Positions 19,461-26,766 of a stretch of 64,000 nucleotides of DNA are shown in pieces. The DNA lies in NCBI RefSeq assembly GCF_008830365.1, contig NZ_WBKI01000002.1:867851-931850 (forward strand), given 5' to 3'. The notes under the pieces are model-generated. The model did no database searches. It saw only the letters and a list, made by a program, of their open reading frames with translations, and had not been told where the DNA came from. This DNA is from Serratia proteamaculans (GTDB taxonomy: Bacteria; Pseudomonadota; Gammaproteobacteria; Enterobacterales; Enterobacteriaceae). The position numbers and the translations under genes were made by a program. Numbering within the stretch: the first letter of the stretch is position 1; each line of letters begins with the position of its first letter.

Positions 19461-20125
19461 CAGCCCTGGCTCCCTAGAAAACGGCGTCCGGCGGCCAGCA
19501 ACAGCTGGCGCATCAGTATGGATAACAACAGGTAAAACAACGCCGTCACCAGATAGACCTCAAAACTGAGGAAGGTCCGTGACTGGATCAGGTTGGCGGC
19601 GAAGGTCAACTCTTCGAACGACACCTGTGACACCACCGATGACCCCAGCATGACAATAATGCACTGGCTGACCAACGCCGGATAAATCCGTTGCAGCGAC
19701 GGCGGCAACACGATGCGCAAAAATGTTTGGCTGCGGCTGAGACCCAACACCCTACCGGCTTCCCACTGGCCTTTCGGCGTCACCTGAATGCCGGCACGGA
19801 TGATCTCGGTGCTGTAGGCTCCCAGGTTAATCACCATCGCCAGCAGCGCCGCCTGCCCGGCGGTCAGTTTCCAGCCCAGACTCGGCAGGCCGAAGACGAT
19901 GAAGAACAGTTGCACCACGAACGGCGTATTGCGCACCACCTCAACGTAAATACCCCAAACGCGGCTGAGCAAGTTGGCCTTGCCGCTGCGGATCGCCGCA
20001 CCGCAAATACCCAGCGCCACCCCCATCAAGGTGGCCAGCGCCGTCAGCTCAATGGTGGTCAGCAGACCGGCCAGCAATTCGGGCAGATAAGGCCACAGGG
20101 CAGGAAAGTTCAGCTGATAGGTCAT
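19460..20125 (-). CDS. hpxG: ABC transporter permease, polar amino-acid type
   Basis: 221 residues, paralogue of hpxH, with EAA loop TPKGQWEAGRVLGLSRSQTF and the family motif VVRNTPFVVQLFF. Twelve bases separate it from the binding-protein gene. Together with hpxH it forms the membrane channel of the putative ureide importer. Confidence 0.82.
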   Translation of the reverse strand: MTYQLNFPALWPYLPELLAGLLTTIELTALATLMGVALGICGAAIRSGKANLLSRVWGIYVEVVRNTPFVVQLFFIVFGLPSLGWKLTAGQAALLAMVINLGAYSTEIIRAGIQVTPKGQWEAGRVLGLSRSQTFLRIVLPPSLQRIYPALVSQCIIVMLGSSVVSQVSFEELTFAANLIQSRTFLSFEVYLVTALFYLLLSILMRQLLLAAGRRFLGSQG

Positions 20126-20137
20126 CAGGCGCTCCCG

Positions 20138-20929
20138 TTATGCGCCGAAGTCGGCAGGCAGCGGCGCTTTCAGCCATTTTTCGGACAGGCCATTGAGGGT
20201 GTTATCCTTTAACGCCTGCTCAATCAGTTCGTCCACTTTCGATTTCAGCGCCGGCTCACCCAGACGCAGACCGACATAGCAGGGTGAATCTTTCAGCATA
20301 AATTTGGCCACCGGCGCTTTGGTCGGGTTCTGCCGCGCTATGGCGCTCACCACCAGGTTGCCGGTGGCGATGTATTGCACCTGGCCGGACAGATAGGCCG
20401 ACAACGTAGTGTTGTTGTCTTCATAGCGCTTGATTTGTGCGCCCTTCGGCGCGGTCTCACTCAGCACCATGTCTTCAACCGCACCGCGCGTCACTCCGAT
20501 GGTTTTACCGTCCAACTGCGCGGCGTCAGCCAGTACCGACTCTTTCGGGCCAAACACACCCAGGAAGAACGGCGCATAGATACGGCTGAAGGCGATTGCC
20601 TTCTCGCGTTCCGCGTTTTTGCCCAGGCTGGAAATCACCAGATCGACCTTGTTGGTTTGCAGATAAGGTACGCGGTTGGCACTGGTGACCGGCACCAACT
20701 GCAACTTAAGTTTCATCTTGTCGGCCAGATACTGTGCCATATCGATGTCATAACCCTGCGGCTGCAGATCGGTGCCCACGGAGCCGAACGGTGGGAAGTC
20801 CTGGGGTACCGCCACCCGCAGCACGCCACGCTGCTGGATTTCCTGCAGTTGATCCGCCATCGCCGAAGCGACCTGCGCCATCAACAGCACCGCACCTAAC
20901 GCCACTACCCCGATTTTCTTGAAGTTCAT
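20138..20929 (-). CDS. hpxF: ABC transporter periplasmic solute-binding protein
   Basis: 263 residues. A clear Sec signal peptide (MNFKKIGVVALGAVLLMAQ with Ala-Ser-Ala before about residue 25) precedes a type II amino-acid-binding domain: GVLRVAVPQDFPPFG, GYDIDMAQYLADKM and VDLVISSLGKNAEREKAI. First gene of the nine-gene leftward operon. A sigma-54 type promoter starts about 43 bases upstream of its ATG. The ligand is inferred from context (allantoate), not from the sequence. Confidence 0.84.
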   Translation of the reverse strand: MNFKKIGVVALGAVLLMAQVASAMADQLQEIQQRGVLRVAVPQDFPPFGSVGTDLQPQGYDIDMAQYLADKMKLKLQLVPVTSANRVPYLQTNKVDLVISSLGKNAEREKAIAFSRIYAPFFLGVFGPKESVLADAAQLDGKTIGVTRGAVEDMVLSETAPKGAQIKRYEDNNTTLSAYLSGQVQYIATGNLVVSAIARQNPTKAPVAKFMLKDSPCYVGLRLGEPALKSKVDELIEQALKDNTLNGLSEKWLKAPLPADFGA

Positions 20930-20982
20930 AGATTATCCCCGATGGTGAAATGATGAAACAAAAGATTCTTTGATTATCACTT

Positions 20983-20998
20983 TGCAACTAATGTGCCA
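20983..20998 (-). promoter_or_regulatory. Sigma-54 promoter of hpxF operon
   Basis: On the minus strand TGGCACATTAGTTGCA matches the -24/-12 consensus TGGCACGNNNNTTGCW with one mismatch and correct 10-base spacing between GG and GC. Predicted transcription start near 20971, 42 bases before the hpxF ATG. Two NtrC-like sites lie about 110-140 bp upstream. Confidence 0.75.
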
Positions 20999-21055
20999 AT
21001 CCAGGGTGTCAGGAACGATCGGCTTTAGTTACCGTAAGTTCGGGCATTGAGACGG

Positions 21056-21084
21056 CCCCCTCCTGCCAGAGTAGCGACAGGGGG
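21056..21084 (-). terminator. Putative terminator of hpxU
   Basis: CCCCCT (21056-21061) and AGGGGG (21079-21084) flank a loop that can extend the stem with bulges. It lies about 60 bases after the hpxU stop and before the sigma-54 promoter of hpxF, so it would separate the two units. The T-tract is poor. Confidence 0.4.
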
Positions 21085-21107
21085 AGTCAATAAAAGGGGG
21101 ATGCAAC

Positions 21108-21141
21108 GCACCATCAAAGTGCGAAAGCACCAAAATGGCGC
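21108..21141. promoter_or_regulatory. Tandem NtrC-like enhancer sites upstream of hpxF
   Basis: GCACCATCAAAGTGC (21108-21122) and GCACCAAAATGGCGC (21127-21141) each match the NtrC dyad GCACC-N5-GGTGC with one mismatch. Their centres are 19 bp apart, and they lie about 110-155 bp upstream of the sigma-54 transcription start, the normal enhancer position. Site 2 ends five bases before the hpxU stop codon. Confidence 0.65.
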
Positions 21142-21146
21142 TGAGT

Positions 21147-21986
21147 TTAGCGCTGTTCCAACTCATCCAGATCGCTATACAGATCGGCAATCTGGTGAAT
21201 ACGTTGCCGCCCTTGCGCCAGCGTCTCATGCAGCAAGGCATTGCTGAGCAAGTTGGCCAGACTCATAGCGGCAGAGTAGCTGTCGAAAGCAGAAACGCTG
21301 TCGAGTGGCGCCGCCAGATGCCAGTTGGCCAGCGGGATCAACGCCTGCGCCTGCGGCTCACACACCAGCAAAGTCGGCACCTGTTGAACCTGTAACTGCG
21401 TCAATAACGCCCGCAACTGACGTGGCCGACGACGAAATGCCACCACCACCGCTACATCCCGCCGATCAATATCGACCAGTTCCTCCGCCAGCGTCTGGCC
21501 GGGCTGCGGCACCAGTAACACCTGCTCACGCACCTGCATCAGTTGTTGACGCAGATGCATCGCCACCGGATAGCTGTTGCGAAAACCCATCAGCACTACG
21601 CGCCGCGCCTGCACCAAAGCAGCGATCACCGCGTTGAACTGGTCAGCATCAATATGGTTCACCCACTGGGTGAGATTAGCCATTTCCTGCTTGTAGTGGC
21701 GTGCCAGCAATGTATTGCCCTGCACCGCATCACGGTTATCGGTCAGCGGCATACCGCTCTGTCGCAGAGTGCGCAATTCATCACGCATAGCGCGATAGCT
21801 CGGGTAACCCAGGCGTTTGAACAAGCGGCTGACGGTGGCTTTGGAGACGCCGCTCAGGCGCGCCAGTTCGGCACTGTTGTAGCTGATCAGGTCATCAAAG
21901 TGATCGAAAATAAAATCGGCCACCCGCTGTTCCTGCGGCGTGAGCTGCGGATAGTCCCCGCGCAGGCGTTCATCAATCTGCTTCAT
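21147..21986 (-). CDS. hpxU: RpiR/MurR-family transcriptional regulator
   Basis: 279 residues. N-terminal RpiR helix-turn-helix (SAELARLSGVSKATVSRLFKRLGY, read at about residues 40-63) and C-terminal SIS domain that usually binds a phosphosugar-like ligand (VVLMGFRNSYPVAMHLRQQL). In Klebsiella an RpiR-type repressor, HpxU, controls allantoate catabolism and sits at this position. The ATG at 21986 has AGGAG seven bases upstream; the seven extra upstream codons are ignored. It lies between and may control the hpxF and hpxW promoters. Confidence 0.82.
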   Translation of the reverse strand: MKQIDERLRGDYPQLTPQEQRVADFIFDHFDDLISYNSAELARLSGVSKATVSRLFKRLGYPSYRAMRDELRTLRQSGMPLTDNRDAVQGNTLLARHYKQEMANLTQWVNHIDADQFNAVIAALVQARRVVLMGFRNSYPVAMHLRQQLMQVREQVLLVPQPGQTLAEELVDIDRRDVAVVVAFRRRPRQLRALLTQLQVQQVPTLLVCEPQAQALIPLANWHLAAPLDSVSAFDSYSAAMSLANLLSNALLHETLAQGRQRIHQIADLYSDLDELEQR

Positions 21987-22005
21987 TGTTACTCCTGCTT
22001 TCCCC

Positions 22006-22124
22006 AATAGATTTCAAAGTGCAGCCAGGCGGCAACCGAGCAAGTCCCCAGAAGCTTAGTCAACTAAGTGACTGGGGTGAGCAAGGGAAGCCAACGCCGC
22101 AGCAATATGAAATATGACGGGGAT
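22006..22124. repeat. Intergenic palindromic repeat element
   Basis: About 119 bases forming a long imperfect inverted repeat. The core is CCCCAG-aag-CTTAGT-ca-ACTAAG-tga-CTGGGG (22046-22077); the flanks match from ATTTCA..TGC.GC on the left to GC.GCA..TGAAAT on the right. From memory, very similar elements recur between genes in Serratia and Yersinia genomes, so I call it a dispersed repeat rather than a specific operator. It begins 20 bases upstream of the hpxU ATG. No second copy was noticed in this window. Confidence 0.55.
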
Positions 22125-22200
22125 TGTAACCTTTGTTTCAGCGGAACATACCACGGCCAATCCACCCGCTGGCAAGCGATTATTGCCCTGGCAGAAAACA

Positions 22201-22216
22201 TGGAACGTCTCTTGCT
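22201..22216 (+). promoter_or_regulatory. Sigma-54 promoter of hpxWXYZ
   Basis: TGGAACGTCTCTTGCT matches TGGCACGNNNNTTGCW with one mismatch and correct GG-GC spacing (GG 22202-22203, GC 22214-22215). Predicted start near 22227, 31 bases before the hpxW ATG. No NtrC dyad was seen between the repeat element and this promoter. Confidence 0.65.
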
Positions 22217-22257
22217 TGTGTTTAAGGCAGACGCTGACCTCAAACAAGGGCCAAGAA

Positions 22258-23844
22258 ATGATTAACAGCAACACCGCGCCATTGGGCATGGCCGTCACGC
22301 CACATCACCTCGCCAGTGAAAGTGCATTGGCGGTACTGCGCGCAGGCGGCAACGCGATTGAAGCCATGGTCGCCGCCGCCGCGACCATCGCCGTGGTCTA
22401 CCCGCACATGAATGGCCTGGGGGGCGACGGATTCTGGCTGATCGTTCCGCCGCAGGGTGATCCGGTGGCGATCGACGCCAGCGGCGCTGCCGGCTCGCTG
22501 GCCACTCTGGATTTTTACGCTGGTGAAAGTCACATTCCACACCGGGGGCCAAAAGCCGCGCTGACGGTCGCCGGTACCGTTGGTGGCTGGCAGGAAGCAC
22601 TGGACTACTCCGTTGAATTGGGCGGCAAACAGTTGCCGCTGTCGCGCCTGCTGGCAGATGCGATTCGCTATGCCGCAGACGGCATTCCGGTCACTGCCTC
22701 GCAGGAGGCGGCTACCCGCAGCAAATATCATGAGTTGGCAGATCGGGAGCATTTTGCCCGCACCTACCTGCCGCACGGGGAAATCCCTCACGCCGGACAA
22801 CGTTTCTGTCAGCCGCAGTTAGCGGATACCCTGATCACTCTGGCCGAACAGGGCCTGGACAGCTTCTATCGCGGTCCGCTGGCACAGGGTATGGCGGCGG
22901 ATATGGCCAAGCTCGGTATGCCGCTCACCGCGCAGGATCTGGCAGATTATCGGCCGCGCCGCCGCACCCCGCTGCGGCTGGAGCATCAGAAAGGGGAGAT
23001 ATTTAACCTGACACCACCGACTCAGGGCCTGGTCTCGCTGGCGATCCTCGGGCTGACCGACCGCCTGCCGTTGGCCAGCCGTAGCGAAGGCGCGGTGGTG
23101 CACAGTATCGTCGAGGCCACCAAACTGGCTTTCGGCCTGCGCGATCAATTCATCACCGACCCGCGTCAGATGACTCAGGATCCGCAAGAGCTACTGACGG
23201 CCGAACATCTGGATACCCTGGCCAGGCGCATCGATCCTGAACAAGCCGCCGCCTGGGGTAAAGGCAAAGGACCGGGCGATACCGTCTGGATGGGCGTGAT
23301 GGACAGCAGCGGTCTGGCGGTGTCCTTTATCCAGAGTCTCTATCACGAATTCGGCAGCGGCGTGGTACTGCCGCAAAGTGGCGTACTGTGGCAAAACCGC
23401 GGCGCGTCCTTCAGTCTGGATGCCGCGCACCTGCTGGCACTGGCACCCGGCAAACAACCTTTCCACACGTTGAATCCGGCAGCGGCACGCCTGTATGACG
23501 GGCGTACCCTGGTGTACGGCTCCATGGGGGGTGACGGCCAACCGCAAACCCAGGCGGCGCTGTTTGTCCGCCATGTGGTACAGGGGCTACCGCTGCAACA
23601 GGCGATCAGTGCGCCGCGCTGGCTGCTCGGTCGCACCTGGGGTGAAAGCTCCGACTCATTAAAACTGGAGGGACGTTTCAGCGAAGAAACCCTTTCCTAC
23701 CTGCGTCAACGCGGCCACGACGTGGAAGTGTTGCCAGATTTCAGCGAAGCGGTCGGCCACGCCGGTGCCATCGTTCGCCATACTAACGGCATGCTCGAAG
23801 GCGCTTTTGATCCACGCAGCAACGGCAGCGCCGCCGGCTTCTAA
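22258..23844 (+). CDS. hpxW: Oxamate amidohydrolase, gamma-glutamyltranspeptidase fold
   Basis: 528 residues. Ntn-hydrolase of the gamma-glutamyltransferase superfamily, self-cleaving at a threonine: Thr342 in GPGDTVWMGVMDSSGLAVSF. N-terminal pattern HHLASESALAVLRAGGNAIEA is typical of the fold. There is no signal peptide, unlike periplasmic Ggt. Klebsiella HpxW has been shown to be an oxamate amidohydrolase in urate degradation, and the neighbours hpxX, hpxY and hpxZ match that locus. The ATG at 22258 gives the family N-terminus; the open frame upstream (from 22114) runs through promoter DNA and is not used. Confidence 0.85.
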   Translation: MINSNTAPLGMAVTPHHLASESALAVLRAGGNAIEAMVAAAATIAVVYPHMNGLGGDGFWLIVPPQGDPVAIDASGAAGSLATLDFYAGESHIPHRGPKAALTVAGTVGGWQEALDYSVELGGKQLPLSRLLADAIRYAADGIPVTASQEAATRSKYHELADREHFARTYLPHGEIPHAGQRFCQPQLADTLITLAEQGLDSFYRGPLAQGMAADMAKLGMPLTAQDLADYRPRRRTPLRLEHQKGEIFNLTPPTQGLVSLAILGLTDRLPLASRSEGAVVHSIVEATKLAFGLRDQFITDPRQMTQDPQELLTAEHLDTLARRIDPEQAAAWGKGKGPGDTVWMGVMDSSGLAVSFIQSLYHEFGSGVVLPQSGVLWQNRGASFSLDAAHLLALAPGKQPFHTLNPAAARLYDGRTLVYGSMGGDGQPQTQAALFVRHVVQGLPLQQAISAPRWLLGRTWGESSDSLKLEGRFSEETLSYLRQRGHDVEVLPDFSEAVGHAGAIVRHTNGMLEGAFDPRSNGSAAGF

Positions 23845-23869
23845 CCGCTCTATCAAAAAGGGGACACCG

Positions 23870-24061
23870 ATGAACCACCCACCTGCCACCGACTGGGCGA
23901 CCTATATCAGCCAGATGGAAGCCGTGCTGGCCCTGGAGCTGAATGACGTGCGCCGTCAGGAACTGCTGATCCAATTCAACCGCATCGCTGCGATGGCGGA
24001 ACCGCTGATGGCCCTGCCGCTCGATCAGCGTCTGGAGATTGCCGGGGTATATCGAGCATGA
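23870..24061 (+). CDS. hpxX: Small DUF4089 / AtzG-like amidase partner
   Basis: 63 residues, helical, with the core VLALELNDVRRQELLIQFNR. Similar small proteins (AtzG) pair with AtzE amidases much as GatC pairs with GatA, stabilising the active site. The ATG follows AAGGGGAC, and the gene ends in a 4-base ATGA overlap with hpxY, consistent with a stoichiometric complex. Longer upstream reading lies inside hpxW and is not used. Confidence 0.85.
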   Translation: MNHPPATDWATYISQMEAVLALELNDVRRQELLIQFNRIAAMAEPLMALPLDQRLEIAGVYRA

Positions 24062-25458
24062 ATCCACTCAGCGCACTGTCGATCGCCGAGATCCGCGCCG
24101 CCCTGAAACAAGGCGCGATTTCCGCCCGCGAGATCGCCCAGCAAACGCTGGACAATATCGACACCCAAAACCCTTCGTTGAACGCCTATACCCACGTCAC
24201 CCGCGAACGTATGTTGAGTGAGGCTGATCTTCTCGATCGCAGCCGTGCCCAGGGGCAAGCGCTACCCAGCCTGGCAGCCATTCCTTACGCGGTGAAAAAC
24301 CTGTTCGACGTCACCGGGGAAACCACCCTGGCCGGTGCCAGCCTGTTCAGCGATAACCCCCCTGCCAAACAAGATGCCTGGGTGGTAAACACATTGGCGG
24401 CGCAAGGCGCGCTGCTCTCCGGCATGCTGAATATGGACGCCTATGCCTACGGTTTCACTACCGAAAACAGCCACTACGGTGCAACGCGCAACCCACACGA
24501 CACCACACGTATTGCCGGTGGATCCTCTGGCGGATCAGCGGCTGCGGTCACCGCCGGACTGGTGACATTTTCGCTCGGCAGCGATACCAACGGCTCGATA
24601 CGCGTGCCCGCCTCGCTGTGCGGCATCTTTGGCCTGAAACCGACCTTTGGCCGCCTTTCGCGCAGTGGCAGCCAGCCATTTGTCGCCAGTCTGGATCATG
24701 TCGGTCCCTTTGCCCGTCGGGTTCGCGACCTGGCAGCGGTATATGACGTGATGCAGGGTACCGACGTCGAAGACCGCTTCCAGGCGGAAAAACCGATCAC
24801 CCAAACCGAATCGCTGCTGCCGCGTGGTCAACAGGGGCTGCGTTGTGCGGTACTGGCCGGTTATTTCCAGCAGTGGTGCAATGACGACGCCAAAGCGGCA
24901 GTGCAACAGGTCGCTCAGGCGCTGGAGGCCATCGCCGAAGTCGAACTGCCGCAGGCCGAACTGGCACGCTCGGCGGCGTTTATTCTCACCGCCGCCGAGG
25001 GGGGGAACCAGTATCTACCGCAGTTGCGCAGCCAGCCTGAGCGCTTTGAACCGCTGTCGCGCGAGCGGCTGCTGGCCGGTGCCATGCTGCCCGCCGCCTG
25101 GTATCTGCAGGCGCAACGTTTCCGCTCTCATTTCCAGCAGCAGGTATTACCACTGTTTGAACACTGGGACATTCTTATCGCCCCGGCCACGCCGTGCGGC
25201 GCGACGGAGATTGGTCAAGAAACCATGCGTATCAACGGCACCGACCTGCCGATCCGCGCCAGCATGGGCATGTTGACACAGCCGATCTCCTTCCTCGGTC
25301 TGCCGGTGGTGACGGTGCCGCTGAAAACCGCGGCGGGGCTACCGATCGGGCTGCAGCTTATCGCACCGCCATGGCGTGAAGATCTGGCACTGCGAGCCGC
25401 CTATGCACTGGAACAACGCGGCGTAGCTACCTGTGTTTTACCAGGGAAACAGGATTAA
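24058..25458 (+). CDS. hpxY: Amidase-signature family hydrolase, AtzE-like
   Basis: 466 residues. The Ser-cisSer-Lys triad region is intact: Lys80 in [23 protein letters not shown] around residues 154-160 and [23 protein letters not shown] just after 175. By operon position it is the candidate enzyme acting on oxalurate, the product of HpxJ, upstream of the oxamate step of HpxW. The precise reaction is inferred, not shown by sequence. It acts with the small subunit HpxX. Confidence 0.8.
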   Translation: MNPLSALSIAEIRAALKQGAISAREIAQQTLDNIDTQNPSLNAYTHVTRERMLSEADLLDRSRAQGQALPSLAAIPYAVKNLFDVTGETTLAGASLFSDNPPAKQDAWVVNTLAAQGALLSGMLNMDAYAYGFTTENSHYGATRNPHDTTRIAGGSSGGSAAAVTAGLVTFSLGSDTNGSIRVPASLCGIFGLKPTFGRLSRSGSQPFVASLDHVGPFARRVRDLAAVYDVMQGTDVEDRFQAEKPITQTESLLPRGQQGLRCAVLAGYFQQWCNDDAKAAVQQVAQALEAIAEVELPQAELARSAAFILTAAEGGNQYLPQLRSQPERFEPLSRERLLAGAMLPAAWYLQAQRFRSHFQQQVLPLFEHWDILIAPATPCGATEIGQETMRINGTDLPIRASMGMLTQPISFLGLPVVTVPLKTAAGLPIGLQLIAPPWREDLALRAAYALEQRGVATCVLPGKQD

Positions 25459-25461
25459 CTA

Positions 25462-25845
25462 ATGAAGAGTGAATATATCGATCGGCCGGCAGTGCTGGCA
25501 GAAGTGAACGCCGCCTTTTATCGTTACGAACAGGCGTTGACTGGTAATGATATTGAGGTATTGGACGAGCTGTTTTGGCACGATGGGCGCACCGTCCGTT
25601 ATGGTGCGACGGAGAATTTGTACGGTATCGAACAGATCCGCGACTTCCGCCAGCAACGCCCCTCGAAAGGGCTGGATCGTCTGCTGGAGAACACCATCAT
25701 CACCACCTACGGCGATGATATGGCGGTGGCCAGTACCGAATTCCGTCGCCCCGGCAGCGACAGTGTCGGCCGTCAGATGCAAACCTGGGTCAAACTGCCC
25801 TGCGGCTGGCGCATTGTGGCTGCGCATGTGAGTTTGATGGGATAA
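25462..25845 (+). CDS. hpxZ: SnoaL-like DUF3225 protein, AtzH-type
   Basis: 127 residues with an NTF2/SnoaL-like cone fold pattern: YEQALTGNDIEVLDELFWHDGRTVRYG, TTYGDDMAVASTEFRRPG and TWVKLPCGWRIVAAHVSLM. AtzH of the cyanuric acid pathway is an amidohydrolase of this group, and Klebsiella HpxZ is its purine-locus relative. The gene starts three bases after the hpxY stop and is followed by a terminator. Confidence 0.82.
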   Translation: MKSEYIDRPAVLAEVNAAFYRYEQALTGNDIEVLDELFWHDGRTVRYGATENLYGIEQIRDFRQQRPSKGLDRLLENTIITTYGDDMAVASTEFRRPGSDSVGRQMQTWVKLPCGWRIVAAHVSLMG

Positions 25846-25851
25846 GGCTTA

Positions 25852-25873
25852 GGGCGCGAGCCTCGCGCCCTTT
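25852..25873. terminator. Terminator after hpxZ
   Basis: GGGCGCGA (25852-25859), loop GCC, TCGCGCCC (25863-25870), TTT. It lies between the convergent hpxZ and siderophore reductase genes. Confidence 0.75.
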
Positions 25874-25876
25874 AAC

Positions 25877-26761
25877 TCAACACCAATAGGCCATAAAATT
25901 CACGGTGGAGCGGTCCAAATCGCGTTCGCCAATCAGGTAACGGCGCAACGCCTTCACCGCTGAAGACTCCGCCGCGACCCAAGCGTAGAAGCTTTTCGCC
26001 CCTTCGGCCCGTTCCCACAGCAGGTCGCCACCCAGGCTGTTTTCGGTCAGCGACTGTGACTGCGTACGCGCCGACTCTGGAATATTCACCCGCTGGCGTA
26101 CCGATTCCACCAGCAAGGTGCCGTGCATCTGCTGATGCCCCACGTCACGCGGTAACCAATACACCTCGGCAAACGGGAAGCGATCCATATTCAGGCAATC
26201 CCCCGCTACCGGTACTTCAAAGAACGCCTGCACTTGCGGTGGATTGGGCCGCTGCGCCAGCTGTTCCAAAATACCCACAGCTGCCGGTACCGCCGTTTCA
26301 TCGGCGATCAGCAGGGCCTGTTGCAGCACACTCGGCGGTGCCCATTCATAACCGCCGCTGTCACCGTCAAAATCGGCATTGGGTGCCACTACCTGGAGGG
26401 TATCTCCCGGTTTGGCCTGGATCGCCCAGGCGGAAGCCGGGCCGTTGACGCCATGCAGCACAAACTCGACGTCCATCTGATTGTGTTCCGTGCGCAACGC
26501 ACGCAGCGTATAAGTTCGCATCACCGGGCGTTGTTCTTTCGGGATCGCCATATAGTGGCGATACCAGTCGTCGCTATTTTCCAACGGTGGCTGCTGGCGA
26601 TTCTCGGCCGGGAACAAAAGTTTGATACGCTGATCCGGCGCCTCTAACTTCATGCGATGAACGTCCGGTCCTTCGAATACACAGCGCAGCAAGGAGGGTG
26701 ATACGTTTTCTTTTACTTTCAGTGTGATATCAAAAATTCTGTAGCTTGATGCGCCGGACAT
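25877..26761 (-). CDS. Siderophore-interacting protein (ViuB-type ferric reductase)
   Basis: 294 residues. FAD-binding SIP-family protein predicted to release iron from imported ferric siderophore in the cytoplasm. FAD site MRTYTLRAL near residue 90 and the SIP-family DETAVPAA loop near 180 are present; the C-terminal AWVAAESSAVKALRRYL is typical. The frame is open 16 codons further, but the ATG at 26761 lies five bases after the upstream MFS gene stop and fits the family. Classical aerobactin operons of E. coli plasmids do not carry this gene next to shiF, so it is a useful addition here. Confidence 0.86.
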   Translation of the reverse strand: MSGASSYRIFDITLKVKENVSPSLLRCVFEGPDVHRMKLEAPDQRIKLLFPAENRQQPPLENSDDWYRHYMAIPKEQRPVMRTYTLRALRTEHNQMDVEFVLHGVNGPASAWAIQAKPGDTLQVVAPNADFDGDSGGYEWAPPSVLQQALLIADETAVPAAVGILEQLAQRPNPPQVQAFFEVPVAGDCLNMDRFPFAEVYWLPRDVGHQQMHGTLLVESVRQRVNIPESARTQSQSLTENSLGGDLLWERAEGAKSFYAWVAAESSAVKALRRYLIGERDLDRSTVNFMAYWC

Positions 26762-26766
26762 AACAG

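Noticed and set aside
22046..22077. Core palindrome as the HpxU operator
   Set aside because: Possible, but the symmetry extends over about 119 bases and resembles a repeat family known from many unrelated places, so I list it as a repeat.
22171..22192. TGGCAAGCGATTATTGC as a sigma-54 promoter
   Set aside because: The spacing between GG and GC is 12 bases rather than 10; the site at 22201-22216 is correct.
22114..22257. 48-codon N-terminal extension of HpxW
   Set aside because: It runs through the sigma-54 promoter and beyond the predicted start of transcription, and family proteins begin at the ATG at 22258.
22258..23844. Periplasmic gamma-glutamyltranspeptidase (Ggt)
   Set aside because: No signal peptide, and the HpxWXYZ context matches oxamate amidohydrolase.
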